Shown here: piece after piece, positions 1-8,647 of the stretch | Position numbering within the stretch: the first letter of the stretch is position 1 | Layout: each line of letters starts with the position of its first letter | Assembly: GCA_021413885.1 (NCBI GenBank) | Contig: JAIOPM010000030.1 | Span: 1 to 42,225 of the forward strand | Source: Planctomycetota bacterium | GTDB lineage: Bacteria; Planctomycetota; UBA1135; GCA-002686595 | Direction of reading: 5' to 3' | DNA: 42,225 nt | Position numbers and translations under genes: made by a program | Notes under the pieces: model-generated | Told to the model about the DNA's origin: nothing | What the model saw: the letters and a program-made list of their open reading frames with translations, nothing else | Database searches by the model: none

Positions 1-294
1 CGAGAAGAAGACGTCGAGCGAGTGCTTCGACACCGCGCGCGTCAGCTTGAGCATGTCGAACGGCGAGCGATTGCCGTCGGCCGACGCGGCCTCGGTCGGT
101 GAGGCGCCGAGCGGCACGGTGACGAGCTCGACGTTCGGAGCTTTCAGCTCGAAGCAAGCGGCCGCACGCTCGTCGGCGAAGAAGACGAAGCGATCGTCCT
201 TCGCGCGCTCGACCATCGCGGCGCAGAGCTCGCGCGTGAAGCGACCGTAGCCGCGCACGTTGGCCCAGCAGGTCGCGTCGACGCCGATTCTCAC
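1..294 (-). CDS. Glycosyltransferase family 4 (GT-B), N-terminal part, cut by window edge
   Basis: Only the first 98 codons are present; the gene runs off the left edge. The reading frame opens with GTG at 294 and begins RIGVDATCWANVRGYGRFTR, a start typical of bacterial GT4-type glycosyltransferases in polysaccharide clusters (known family trait: an N-terminal Rossmann half of a GT-B fold whose Gly-rich loop follows the first strand). The start codon overlaps the TGA of the metallophosphoesterase-fold gene (GTGA), so it is the seventh and most downstream visible gene of the operon. The likely role is sugar transfer to a surface glycan or lipid carrier; donor and acceptor cannot be read because the nucleotide-sugar-binding C-terminal half is missing. 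Confidence 0.8.
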   Translation of the reverse strand, partial: MRIGVDATCWANVRGYGRFTRELCAAMVERAKDDRFVFFADERAAACFELKAPNVELVTVPLGASPTEAASADGNRSPFDMLKLTRAVSKHSLDVFFS

Positions 295-1271
295 GCGCGA
301 CTCCGCGTCCGACGGCGGTAGAGCGCGAGCCACACGAGCCCGAACACCATGCCGGCGAAGAAACTCGCGAGCAGTGCGATGGTGAGATTGCGCACGAGCA
401 GCGTCGGCGTGGCGAAGCGCTTGAAGAGCTTGCGCCCGAACGTGTCCTTGTCGTACTCGTTGACGTCGCGGAAGTGCGCGGGCGTGAACTTGTTCGTCGT
501 CAGCGCGCCGACGGTGCGCACTTCGTACTTCACGTCGCGGCCGTCGACGTGGACGAGGACGAAATTGTCGAACTGGGCCGACAGGATGCGAGTGAGCTCG
601 CGGTTCTGCAGCATCGTCAACGGGCCGTAGTCGCCGCCGAAGACCGCTTCGACGTGGCCGGAGACGAGCTTCGGATGAACCTTGCGCCACCACGCCGCGT
701 CGTCCTCCCACCACAGCATCTGGTGCATGAAGACGAACGCATGGCTGTCGCCGGTGCGATTCGCGAGCTCGCGCTCGACGAACTCGATCTGCTTCGCGTC
801 GAGGTCCTTGCCGCGGATGTAGTTCTGGGGGTGCTTCTGCGTCGAGCCGTCCTCCGGCCACCAGATCGATTGCAGCAACAGGAACTTCGTGCCGCGGAAC
901 TCGAACGCCTTCGGCAACGCGCCGTAGCGCTCGAGCCAGACGTTGCGCGTCGCGACGTCGTTGACGTCGTGGTTGCCGGGCACGCGGTGCACCGGCATCG
1001 AGAGGCGCGCGAGCTTCGTGTCGAGCGCATCCCAGTCGGCGCGGATCTTCGCGACGTCGGTGACCGGCGCATCGATGTCGCCCCAGATCAGATCGCCGCA
1101 CAGGAAGACGAGGTCGGGGTGCGCGACTTCGACGGCGTCGAGCACTTCGTCGAGGTTCTGGAGCTGCTCGCCGTTCGCGTCGCCGCGCAGGTGGCCGAGC
1201 ACGGCGAAAGTGAACGGTTGTTCCGGCGCGTCGAGTGCGATGCAGAGCGCGAGCGCGGCGAGCAGGGACAT
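291..1271 (-). CDS. Metallophosphoesterase-fold membrane protein with degenerate metal site
   Basis: 326 residues. An N-terminal hydrophobic segment (about 1-12) reads as a signal or anchor, and a C-terminal transmembrane helix (about 297-318) is followed by an Arg-rich tail, so the domain probably lies outside the cytoplasm. Calcineurin-like motifs are recognisable: LCGDLIWGD (motif II), PGNHD (III) and FMHQ (IV). Motif I, normally DxH, reads LGHL, so the Asp is absent; motif V, normally GHxH, reads GGDYG. The fold is therefore probably kept, while two metal-ligand positions are altered. ATG at 1271 shares ATGA with the stop of the upstream CotH gene, and the GT start overlaps its own stop, indicating translational coupling. 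An inactive or changed-specificity phosphoesterase acting in the same pathway is an inference. Confidence 0.82.
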   Translation of the reverse strand: MSLLAALALCIALDAPEQPFTFAVLGHLRGDANGEQLQNLDEVLDAVEVAHPDLVFLCGDLIWGDIDAPVTDVAKIRADWDALDTKLARLSMPVHRVPGNHDVNDVATRNVWLERYGALPKAFEFRGTKFLLLQSIWWPEDGSTQKHPQNYIRGKDLDAKQIEFVERELANRTGDSHAFVFMHQMLWWEDDAAWWRKVHPKLVSGHVEAVFGGDYGPLTMLQNRELTRILSAQFDNFVLVHVDGRDVKYEVRTVGALTTNKFTPAHFRDVNEYDKDTFGRKLFKRFATPTLLVRNLTIALLASFFAGMVFGLVWLALYRRRTRSRA

Positions 1272-4200
1272 CAGCGAGCTCCCGCGTCGAGCGCGACGAC
1301 GTCGATGCGGTGGACGTAGAGCCGCGACGAGCCGCTCTTCGGCGCGCTGTTCGGCACGCCGCGCAACATCAGGCCGCGGTAGGAACCGCGCGGGAGGTCC
1401 GCGATCGCGAACTCGAAGCGCGTCGGATCGCGCGAGGTGTCGATCGGCACGACGATCTCCGCGCCGGAGGTCGGAGCGATCACGAGCTCGGCGGTGAGCA
1501 TGTCCTCGGTCGCGACCTCGACCGCGAGGACGTAGCGCTTGGTCGGATCGTCGAGCTTCCAATCGACCGTGGTGCCGAAGCCGCCGTGCTCGCGCTTGAA
1601 CGTTGCGACGAGACCTTCGAGGCGCTTGTCGAGGCGCCGCACGCCGCCCGCGCGGATCCAGCCGTCCGACGGAAGGCCGAAGTCGTCGGCGAATTCGACG
1701 TGAACCAGCGGCGGGCGCGGCGTGCCGATTTCAAATGCGTCGATCGGGCCGAGTCGGTCGCTCTTCGCCGTGAACCCGAATTGTTGGAAGAGCCAATTCG
1801 CGTCGACCGGCGCGGGCACGGCGTCGCCGCCGTTGCCGATCTGCGAGCCGTAGACGGTCATGTGCGTCTTGTTGTCGAACTCGAGCGTCGTCTTGGCGTC
1901 GGTGACGATCGAATTGACGACCTTCGGCCAACCGCCGTAACCGTAGCGCCAATTCTTGAGCCGCGCGCGGATGCCCGTCTTGCAGTTGCGGATCGAGTTG
2001 TGCGCGATCACTGGCTCGGACGTGTCCTTCACCTCGATGCCGCGATTGCAGCCTTCGATGGTGTTGCCGAAGAGGATCGGCCGACTCGCTTCGCCGACCG
2101 AAATGCCCTTGTCGAGCGAGTTGGTGATCGTGCAACCGACCACCGTCGGCCAACACGTCATGAAATCGCAGCCGTCGTTCGCGGAACGATCGATCACGCA
2201 GTCGCGGATCTCGCCGCCCGACATGTCGTAGTCGACCGAGTCGCCGTTCGCGTTCCGGAAGCTGCACGCGAGCAGATTGAGATCCGCGATGTCGGCGTGA
2301 ATCATGTCGTCGCAACGCATGTTCGAGTCGAACGAGCAATGGCGGAACGTGACGTTCTTCGCGTTGTGGACGCAGACCATGCCGGTGTACTCGACGCGAT
2401 CGAGCAGCGCGCCGCCGCCGCCTTCGAAGTTCATCCACTCGAACTCGCTGCCGTCGACGCCATGGCCTTGCATCGCGAAGCAGCCCCACGGCTTCTGCTT
2501 GACGGCGTTCGTGATCGTGATCGGCGCCGACTCGGTACCGCGGGCGCGGACCTTGCCTTTCGCCAGGATCGATACGTTCGGGCCGAGGGTCAGATGCGTG
2601 CCCGCTTCGATCGTGAGCGTCGACGTCGCGCCGACGACGAGCGTCTCGGTCAATTGCATGTCGCCCTTCAGGACGATCTCGCGACCGGGCTTAGGCTTCT
2701 CGAGCCAAGGGTGCCAACTGTCGCTCGCTGCGATCGGCGAGTCCTTCGGCCAAGCGCTCGCGACGACCGGTTCGTGCGTGTGACGGCTGCGCAGATTGGG
2801 CGTGAGGTCGCCTCGCGTGGCGACGAGGAAGTAGCGATAGGCGATCGGAGCGGAACGCAGGATGGGCCGCGAAGTGTCGACGCCCGGGTAGAGAATCTCG
2901 GGCGTGTCGAACACGAAGGTGTCCCAGGCCTGGATGCCGTCGACGCGCCGATCGCCGACCGACCAAACGCCGTCGAGGTCGGAGTCCGCCCAGACGGCGA
3001 CTCCCTTGCCCGTGACCTCGCCGTCGCCCGGCGGGGGACTCCACTCGTCGTTCGAGTTGCCGCCGACGCGAAAACCGGTGAGCTCGGCCGCGGCAAGGCC
3101 TCGCGTCTCGAGGTCGAGCACGAGAAGCCCGTTCGAATCGCGCTCCGCGTGACACGCGACGCTCGCATCGCCGATCCACGTCTTCACCTTCGCGAGGTTG
3201 CGTTCGATCGTCGACAAGCACGCCTGACTCGTCCCGATGTCCGGGATCAGGCCTTCGCGCAGATGCTCGTACTCGAGCATGTCGCCGAAGCGCGTTTCGA
3301 TCTCGTCCATGCGCCGCTTCGCCGCGGCGAAGAGTTTGCCGCCTTCGATTTGCTTCGCAAGCTCCGCCAACGCGCCGTCGAAGATGCGCGGATCGCGCAG
3401 GAACGTGCGCAACGCTCGATTGAAGTGCGAGTCCGCCGGCGGACGATCGAGATCGAGCAGCCGGATGTCCCACGGGATCTGGTGCAAGAGGCCCGACGAC
3501 GGATCCTCGTACCAGAACTGGTTGTGCACGCCGCTCATGTGGAACGGATCGCCGCACGCGAGCATCAGCGCGAGCATGCGCGAGAGTTCGTCGCGGTCGA
3601 GCCACGACATCGCCTCCTCGAACTCCGCGTGCGTCGAACCGTTGAGCGCACCGAGCCATTCACCGAGCGCCGCGGTGCCGGTCGAACCGGGCCGATCGTT
3701 CTTCGCGGCGCGATCCCAGATGGCGAGGTTCTTGAAGAGCTCGCGCTCTTGATGCTTGAAGTACTCGCCGCGTTCCGCGGTGTCGCCGCGGTACACGTTG
3801 CCGGGCAACATGACGTGGCGACGCAACAGCGATTCGTCGAGCGTCTCGGTGAATCGGAACAGACCGTAGAAACGATCGTTCAAGAACACCGGCACGACCG
3901 CGGTGTCGGCGCACTTGATGCCGAATTCGCTCGGCAACGAGTTCGCGAGATAGGCGGGCAATACGTCCTTCGCGGAGAACGCGAGTTGGCGATAGCCCTT
4001 GAACATCCGCCCGCGATCGGCGCGCAGAGCAAACGACTTCTTCACCGTCGTCCAGTGGACGCTGGTGTCGCCGCGCAACTTGAGGCCGACCTTCTCGAGC
4101 GTGCCGTGCTCGTCGACCGTGCCTTCGATCTCCTCGCCCCAACGGCCGAGGATGTCGTTGCCGACCGCATCGAAATGATTCTGATCGACGAAGAGCCGCA

Positions 4201-4474
4201 GGAGCGGCCGCGTCTCGTCCTCGGCGGAAAGGTGCGCCTCGAGTTCGCACACGCGCGGCCAACGCGCGAGCGCGCGGACTCGATCGAAACCGAAGCGATC
4301 GACGTGCTTCGAACGCGCGTTCCAGTCGTCGAACTGTTGGACGCGTTGGTAGTCGAGGGCCGACGCGACGAACAAGTAGAGACCGAGCGCGACCAACGGC
4401 ACGGTGAAAACGAGCACGCCGCGCAACGTGATGCGGCGCTTCGAGCTCGTCCGACGTCGATCGAGGGCGCTCAC
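1271..4474 (-). CDS. CotH-like kinase fused to a right-handed beta-helix, membrane-anchored
   Basis: 1067 residues from a GTG start one base after the preceding gene's stop. A basic N-terminus and one transmembrane helix (about 16-40) anchor it with the bulk probably outside. Residues about 90-420 match the CotH protein-kinase fold: a glycine/serine loop LRGDTSVHW (133-141), the KK pair (145-146), YGLFRFTETLDE (203-214), HNQFWYE (317-323) and IPWDIRLLD (333-341). A middle beta-rich region follows (about 450-570). Residues about 600-890 form repeated short turns with Asn/Gly/Cys ladders (for example HCSFDSN and NTIEGCNRGI), typical of NosD/pectate-lyase beta-helices, and a jelly-roll-like tail ends the protein. 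CotH kinases phosphorylate secreted or surface proteins. The helix fusion suggests a polysaccharide- or matrix-binding kinase; the substrate is unknown. Confidence 0.85.
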   Translation of the reverse strand: MSALDRRRTSSKRRITLRGVLVFTVPLVALGLYLFVASALDYQRVQQFDDWNARSKHVDRFGFDRVRALARWPRVCELEAHLSAEDETRPLLRLFVDQNHFDAVGNDILGRWGEEIEGTVDEHGTLEKVGLKLRGDTSVHWTTVKKSFALRADRGRMFKGYRQLAFSAKDVLPAYLANSLPSEFGIKCADTAVVPVFLNDRFYGLFRFTETLDESLLRRHVMLPGNVYRGDTAERGEYFKHQERELFKNLAIWDRAAKNDRPGSTGTAALGEWLGALNGSTHAEFEEAMSWLDRDELSRMLALMLACGDPFHMSGVHNQFWYEDPSSGLLHQIPWDIRLLDLDRPPADSHFNRALRTFLRDPRIFDGALAELAKQIEGGKLFAAAKRRMDEIETRFGDMLEYEHLREGLIPDIGTSQACLSTIERNLAKVKTWIGDASVACHAERDSNGLLVLDLETRGLAAAELTGFRVGGNSNDEWSPPPGDGEVTGKGVAVWADSDLDGVWSVGDRRVDGIQAWDTFVFDTPEILYPGVDTSRPILRSAPIAYRYFLVATRGDLTPNLRSRHTHEPVVASAWPKDSPIAASDSWHPWLEKPKPGREIVLKGDMQLTETLVVGATSTLTIEAGTHLTLGPNVSILAKGKVRARGTESAPITITNAVKQKPWGCFAMQGHGVDGSEFEWMNFEGGGGALLDRVEYTGMVCVHNAKNVTFRHCSFDSNMRCDDMIHADIADLNLLACSFRNANGDSVDYDMSGGEIRDCVIDRSANDGCDFMTCWPTVVGCTITNSLDKGISVGEASRPILFGNTIEGCNRGIEVKDTSEPVIAHNSIRNCKTGIRARLKNWRYGYGGWPKVVNSIVTDAKTTLEFDNKTHMTVYGSQIGNGGDAVPAPVDANWLFQQFGFTAKSDRLGPIDAFEIGTPRPPLVHVEFADDFGLPSDGWIRAGGVRRLDKRLEGLVATFKREHGGFGTTVDWKLDDPTKRYVLAVEVATEDMLTAELVIAPTSGAEIVVPIDTSRDPTRFEFAIADLPRGSYRGLMLRGVPNSAPKSGSSRLYVHRIDVVALDAGAR

Positions 4475-4475
4475 G

Positions 4476-5594
4476 TCATTCCTCGAAGAGCGAACCGGCC
4501 TCGAGCACGCCGCCGATCACCGTGCGGCGTCTCACGTCTTCGAGTTGATCGAACAGCAGGCGATTCGAGTAGCTCTTCTCGACCTTGAACCAGAGGTCCT
4601 TCGACATCTGCTTGTAGAGCGTGAGCTCGATCCGCACGCGCGCCGCGCCGTTCGGCACGGCGACGTGTTGTGCGAAGCTCGACTCCTTCGACGCGGCGGC
4701 GAAACGGCCTTGGTCGTCGAGCTTCGCCGCGGTCGGAGTCCAGGGACCGGCGAAGATCGCGGGAACGATCGGCGCGGCGACGCCGACGTGTTGGGCGGGG
4801 ACGAGCGCGAGCTCACCGATGCGCGCCGAGTATCCGTGCGTGGCAACTCGCGCGTCGCCAGCGAAGTTCGCAGCGACTTCGAACGGCACGTCGAACGCGT
4901 GGGGCAATCCGTCGACCGGAACGTCGAGACCCACGCTCGTCGCGCCGAGCGAGAGCTCGACCGAACCGAGCAGCCACGCATTGAAGTACTGCTGGTGGAG
5001 CTCGACGACCTTCGCGTAGAGCGTCGCGACGTCGAACAACATCCCGGTCAACGTTTCGACGGTCGGGAAATGAGTGGGATGGAGGCGCAGCACCTCGCGG
5101 TACGCGGCTTCGGCGAGATCGCTCTCGACGAACGCGCGCAGGGCTTCGGCCCGCGCGTAGTGGTTCCGCCAGTTGCGCGGGTCGAACGCGACCAACGTGT
5201 CGAACGTCTCGAGCGCGCGCTTCTTCTTGTCGAGCGCGACGTACGAACGGCCGAGCAACGTCAACACTTCTTCGCGTTCCTGGTCGAGCCGATGTTTGAC
5301 GATCACCGCCGGATGGTTCGCGTCGATGCGCTCGAGCAACGCGGCCGCGTCCTCGAAGCGTCCGGCTTCGTACAGACGCTCCGCGCGCGCGAGCTCGGTG
5401 CCGCTACGCGCGTACCACCACGACACGACGCTCTCGAGTCCGCGTTGCCACACGCCCCACGCGAACAGCAACGCGAAGCACGCGCTCACGCCGACGAGCC
5501 ACGCGACGATCAGTCCGCGCTCGTGAGCGTGCAGCCAACGCCGCACACCCGCGAGTTCGCCTTCTCGTCGCGCCTCGCCCAGCAGTCCGCGCAT
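4476..5594 (-). CDS. Membrane-anchored TPR protein of the CotH/VTC operon
   Basis: 372 residues with one transmembrane helix (about 28-50) after a charged N-terminus. Residues about 65-180 contain two to three TPR-like helical pairs (ARAERLYEAGRFEDAAALLERI; LGRSYVALDKKKRALETF; HYARAEALRAF). The remainder (about 190-372) is a beta-rich domain ending near YSNRLLFDQLEDVRRR that I do not recognise. Its ATG overlaps the stop of the DUF4956 gene (TGATG) and its stop lies one base before the CotH start, so it sits translationally between the membrane protein and the kinase. A scaffold linking DUF4956, VTC and CotH proteins is a reasonable inference; no enzyme motif is visible. Confidence 0.8.
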   Translation of the reverse strand: MRGLLGEARREGELAGVRRWLHAHERGLIVAWLVGVSACFALLFAWGVWQRGLESVVSWWYARSGTELARAERLYEAGRFEDAAALLERIDANHPAVIVKHRLDQEREEVLTLLGRSYVALDKKKRALETFDTLVAFDPRNWRNHYARAEALRAFVESDLAEAAYREVLRLHPTHFPTVETLTGMLFDVATLYAKVVELHQQYFNAWLLGSVELSLGATSVGLDVPVDGLPHAFDVPFEVAANFAGDARVATHGYSARIGELALVPAQHVGVAAPIVPAIFAGPWTPTAAKLDDQGRFAAASKESSFAQHVAVPNGAARVRIELTLYKQMSKDLWFKVEKSYSNRLLFDQLEDVRRRTVIGGVLEAGSLFEE

Positions 5595-6283
5595 CAGACG
5601 TTGACGTTCTGTTGGCCGCTGAGCAGCGTGACCTTCGAATTGCGGTTGACGGTGCGGACCGCGTCGAGGAACCCGCGTTCGTCAGCGTCCTTCTTGAATT
5701 GCACCGAGTAGACGAGCTCGAGCGCGGTGCCGCCCTGGATCGTCTCGACCGAGAGCAGCGCGTGGTCGCTGAGGAAGCGCGCGAACACGTCGTTGAACGC
5801 GTTGTGATAATCGGTGCCGTCGGGCAGATGCACCTTGAGCAACACTTCGGCCGTCGGCATCGAGCCGATGTCGAAGCGATAGAGGAAGTACACCATCGGG
5901 ATCGCGAACAGCGTGAACGCCGCGCCGAGCAGGATGAAGCCCGTACCGCACGCCATTCCGACCGCCATCGTCATGAAGAGGAAAGCGACGTCGCGCGGAT
6001 CCTTGATCGCCGTGCGGAAGCGGATGATCGAGAGCGCCCCGACCAACGAGAACGCGCGGGCGATGTTGCTCCCGATGATCAACATGATGATCGAGACCGT
6101 GACGCCCATGATGATCATGGCGTGCACGAACGACGTGGAGTACGAGAGGCCGCGGTGCGTCTGCTTGTAGGCCCACGCGAGCAGCATCGAGAACACGAAG
6201 CTCGCGACCAGCACGAACACGATCTGCCAGATCGTGAAGTCACCTGTGTTGCCGGCGCTCTTCAGCAGTTCGTCGAAATTCAC
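5594..6283 (-). CDS. DUF4956 integral membrane protein
   Basis: 229 residues starting with GTG at 6283, preceded by a GAGGAG Shine-Dalgarno at 6291-6297. Hydrophobic segments lie at about 16-39, 50-71, 74-88 and 98-135, followed by a soluble ferredoxin-like tail (about 140-225). The pattern GALSIIRFRTAIKDPRD between the membrane segments is the hallmark I associate with DUF4956. The family's biochemical role is unknown, but it recurs next to VTC-domain and CotH genes, as it does here: the VTC gene ends 19 bases upstream and the TPR gene overlaps its stop. The likely job is to act as membrane platform or channel for the VTC partner, as the membrane subunits do in the yeast VTC complex (inference). 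Confidence 0.88.
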   Translation of the reverse strand: MNFDELLKSAGNTGDFTIWQIVFVLVASFVFSMLLAWAYKQTHRGLSYSTSFVHAMIIMGVTVSIIMLIIGSNIARAFSLVGALSIIRFRTAIKDPRDVAFLFMTMAVGMACGTGFILLGAAFTLFAIPMVYFLYRFDIGSMPTAEVLLKVHLPDGTDYHNAFNDVFARFLSDHALLSVETIQGGTALELVYSVQFKKDADERGFLDAVRTVNRNSKVTLLSGQQNVNV

Positions 6284-6302
6284 GGTCGGGACTCCTCGGG
6301 AA

Positions 6303-7046
6303 TCAGGTGTGGCGGCCTTGGAAGAACTCGAGGTCGGCGGCGCGCGCGTATTTCGAGAAGCGCCGCGACATCAGGTTGTGCTTGGCGACGAGCTTCGTCA
6401 GCCACAGCGGCACGGTGTGATTGAATTTGATCTCGAGCACCGCGAGGTCCGCGGGCAAGAGGTACTTGCCGGTGTCGAAGCGCTCGCGGATGTCGAGGGC
6501 GCGCGCGTCGTACTGCAGGCGTGTGTCGAAGGTGATGCGCAAGTCGTGCTCGTGTGACCCGAAGAACGCTCGTCGACGATACGAGATCGCGAGCTTCGGT
6601 TCGAGCAAGTGGTGGCGACACAGGAAGAGCGCCTCTTGCAACACCGGATCGACGACACCGTGCTCGCGCGCCGCGTCGATCGCGCCGTTGGCGAACAGCG
6701 CGTGCGCATCGACGCGCGACATCAGCGTTCGACGCTTCTGGACGGTCTGATCGATGCGCTGCTTGATCTCGACGAACGCGTCGTTCGAGCCCTCGTAGAG
6801 GCGGAAGCGCAATTTGCGGCGGTACTTCTGCCCGTCGATCTTCTCCCAGAAGCAGACGAGGTCCGGCGAATCCCAGTAGAGCGAGTAGACCGGATAACCG
6901 CGTTCCGTCGGCGAGTGCGGATCGGGCGTCGTGTAGCCCCCGAGGTCGCGGATCAGCGCTTCGGCCTGCGCCTCGGCGATCACGTACTTGAACTCGAAGC
7001 GGTTGAACGTGCGGATGAAGTCGCCCGCCGTCGCCGGCGCGTTCAT
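6303..7046 (-). CDS. VTC-domain protein, polyphosphate-polymerase fold (TTM superfamily)
   Basis: 247 residues, a single triphosphate-tunnel metalloenzyme domain. The tunnel residues of the fold are visible: EFK (18-20), the KLRFRLY pair of arginines, FVEIK, a KRR patch, YRRR, DTR, and a C-terminal VLEIKFN. In yeast Vtc4 this domain makes polyphosphate from ATP; bacterial soluble versions are annotated as polyphosphate-polymerase-domain proteins, and activity has rarely been tested. A longer reading frame extends upstream into the FAD oxidoreductase gene, but ATG at 7046 forms an ATGA overlap with that gene's stop and begins just before the conserved FNRFEFKY, so I take it as the start. All catalytic positions appear intact. 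Confidence 0.9.
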   Translation of the reverse strand: MNAPATAGDFIRTFNRFEFKYVIAEAQAEALIRDLGGYTTPDPHSPTERGYPVYSLYWDSPDLVCFWEKIDGQKYRRKLRFRLYEGSNDAFVEIKQRIDQTVQKRRTLMSRVDAHALFANGAIDAAREHGVVDPVLQEALFLCRHHLLEPKLAISYRRRAFFGSHEHDLRITFDTRLQYDARALDIRERFDTGKYLLPADLAVLEIKFNHTVPLWLTKLVAKHNLMSRRFSKYARAADLEFFQGRHT

Positions 7047-8548
7047 GACGCGGTCGGAGAAGGCACCTTGGACTCCTCGTCCTTCTTGCCTTCGAGCTTC
7101 TGTTCCTCGTGGTACTCGAAGTCGGTGTTGACCGCCCACACGTCGTGCTTCGCGCCCTGCATGTTCCACACGACCATCATCGCGGTCAGCATCGAGTGGT
7201 CTTGGTTGTTGTACTTGTGCATCCCGTTGCGGCCGACCGGGTGCAAGTTCGAGATCGGATCGATGTGCGACCGCACGTTGTCGAGGTGCGCGCGGTAATC
7301 CGCGTCGTAGATCGGATACGCCTTCGGCATGCGCACGACGCAGCCGTCGACGACGAGCTTCGGATCGGCGAGGCCGAGTTCACCGAGCTCCTTGGTCGCG
7401 AGCTTGATCAGATCCTCGTCCTTCGATGCCCACAGACCGTCGCCCTCGAAGCAGAAGTACTCCATGCCGAGGCACGTGCGGCCCGGCTCGGGAATCATCT
7501 CGCGCGACCAGTTGTTGAAGTTCTGGATGCGACCGACCTTCACGCCCGGCGTGTGGATGTAGATCCAGTTGTCGGGGAACAGGTCTTCCTTCGCGAGCAT
7601 CAGCGCGACGACGAGGAAGTCGCGATAGCGCAGACCTTCCGCCGCCTTGCGGATCGGCTCCGGCGGCGTGGGCTCGAGCGACCGCACGAGCGAGCGCACC
7701 GGCATCGTCACGATGAAGTGCTCGGCTTCGATGCGCACTTCGCCCTTCGGCGTCTCGGCGCGCACGGCGACGACGCGACCGTCGCGCACTTCGAGCTTCT
7801 TCGCCTTGGTCTGCATGAGCACCTCGCCGCCCCATTCCTGGATGCGCTTCGCCGCGGTCTCCCACATCTGTCCGGGACCGAGGCGCGGGTACTGGAAGCG
7901 ATCGATCAGGCTCTTGATCTTCGTCGAGCGCCGGTTGAGCGCCGTGGCGCTGAGGATCGCCTTCGCGAGCGACAGGTTCTGGATGCGCTGGGCCGCCCAC
8001 TCCGCGCGGATCTCCGTGCACGGAATGCCCCACACCTTCTCGGTGTAGGTCTTGAAGAAGATGTTGTAGAGGCGCGAGCCGAAGCGGTTCGTCACCCACT
8101 GCTCGAAGTTCTCCTCGATCGGGTTCGGCCAGATCTTCGCCTTCGCGTACGAGAGCACGATGCGGATCGCCTCGAAGATCCCGAGGCCGCCGAGCGCGTT
8201 GCCCGCCTTCAACGGATAGTCGAAGTACTTGCCGTTGTAGTGGATCCGCGACATGCGCGGCGTCTGGATGAACTCGGGGCCGAGGATCTCGTGCCACAGT
8301 TCCTCGACCGGCTGCACCTTCGTGAAGAAGCGGTGTCCGCCGATGTCGAAGCGATAGCCCTTGTACTGCGCGGTCTGCGAGATCCCGCCGAGCATCGTCG
8401 TGCCCTCGAGCACGGTGACCGCGACGCCCTTCTTGGCGAGCAGGTAGGCCGCCGTCAAACCGGCGGGCCCGCCGCCGACCACGACGACACGGTCGCCGGG
8501 ACGCAGCGGAGCCGTCGCGCGGGGGGCGCTTTGGGACTGGGACTCCAT
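7043..8548 (-). CDS. FAD/NAD(P)-dependent oxidoreductase, UDP-galactopyranose-mutase/amine-oxidase-like
   Basis: 501 residues. The N-terminal dinucleotide-binding motif VVVVGGGPAGLTAAYLL (about 21-37) is followed by DIGGHRFFTK (about 69-78), the flavin-contact motif of a UGM/protoporphyrinogen-oxidase-like group common in polysaccharide gene clusters. A second typical block, NPIEENFEQWVTNRFG, lies near 141, and a C-terminal GRNGMHKYNNQDHS segment near 440 looks like the FAD-binding end motif. The protein is soluble and probably cytoplasmic. It is the first gene of the seven-gene operon, overlaps the VTC gene by ATGA, and has about 160 bases free upstream. It could isomerise or oxidise a nucleotide sugar or lipid precursor for the surface polymer built by the downstream genes; the substrate cannot be read from sequence. 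Confidence 0.85.
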   Translation of the reverse strand: MESQSQSAPRATAPLRPGDRVVVVGGGPAGLTAAYLLAKKGVAVTVLEGTTMLGGISQTAQYKGYRFDIGGHRFFTKVQPVEELWHEILGPEFIQTPRMSRIHYNGKYFDYPLKAGNALGGLGIFEAIRIVLSYAKAKIWPNPIEENFEQWVTNRFGSRLYNIFFKTYTEKVWGIPCTEIRAEWAAQRIQNLSLAKAILSATALNRRSTKIKSLIDRFQYPRLGPGQMWETAAKRIQEWGGEVLMQTKAKKLEVRDGRVVAVRAETPKGEVRIEAEHFIVTMPVRSLVRSLEPTPPEPIRKAAEGLRYRDFLVVALMLAKEDLFPDNWIYIHTPGVKVGRIQNFNNWSREMIPEPGRTCLGMEYFCFEGDGLWASKDEDLIKLATKELGELGLADPKLVVDGCVVRMPKAYPIYDADYRAHLDNVRSHIDPISNLHPVGRNGMHKYNNQDHSMLTAMMVVWNMQGAKHDVWAVNTDFEYHEEQKLEGKKDEESKVPSPTAS

Positions 8549-8647
8549 TCAGACGGGCAGGGGCTTGCGGGAGAAGATGGGCAGGCTCTTTCGACCGCGC
8601 GCGGGGTTCCCTTGAAGGGGCGAGACACGGCACGGACGAGGGGTCGC

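Noticed and set aside
1235..4588. A 1117-codon open frame on the plus strand opposite the CotH gene
   Set aside because: Composition is Arg/Ala/Asp/Val-rich without domains; it mirrors the codon bias of the minus-strand gene, which has clear motifs and coupled neighbours.
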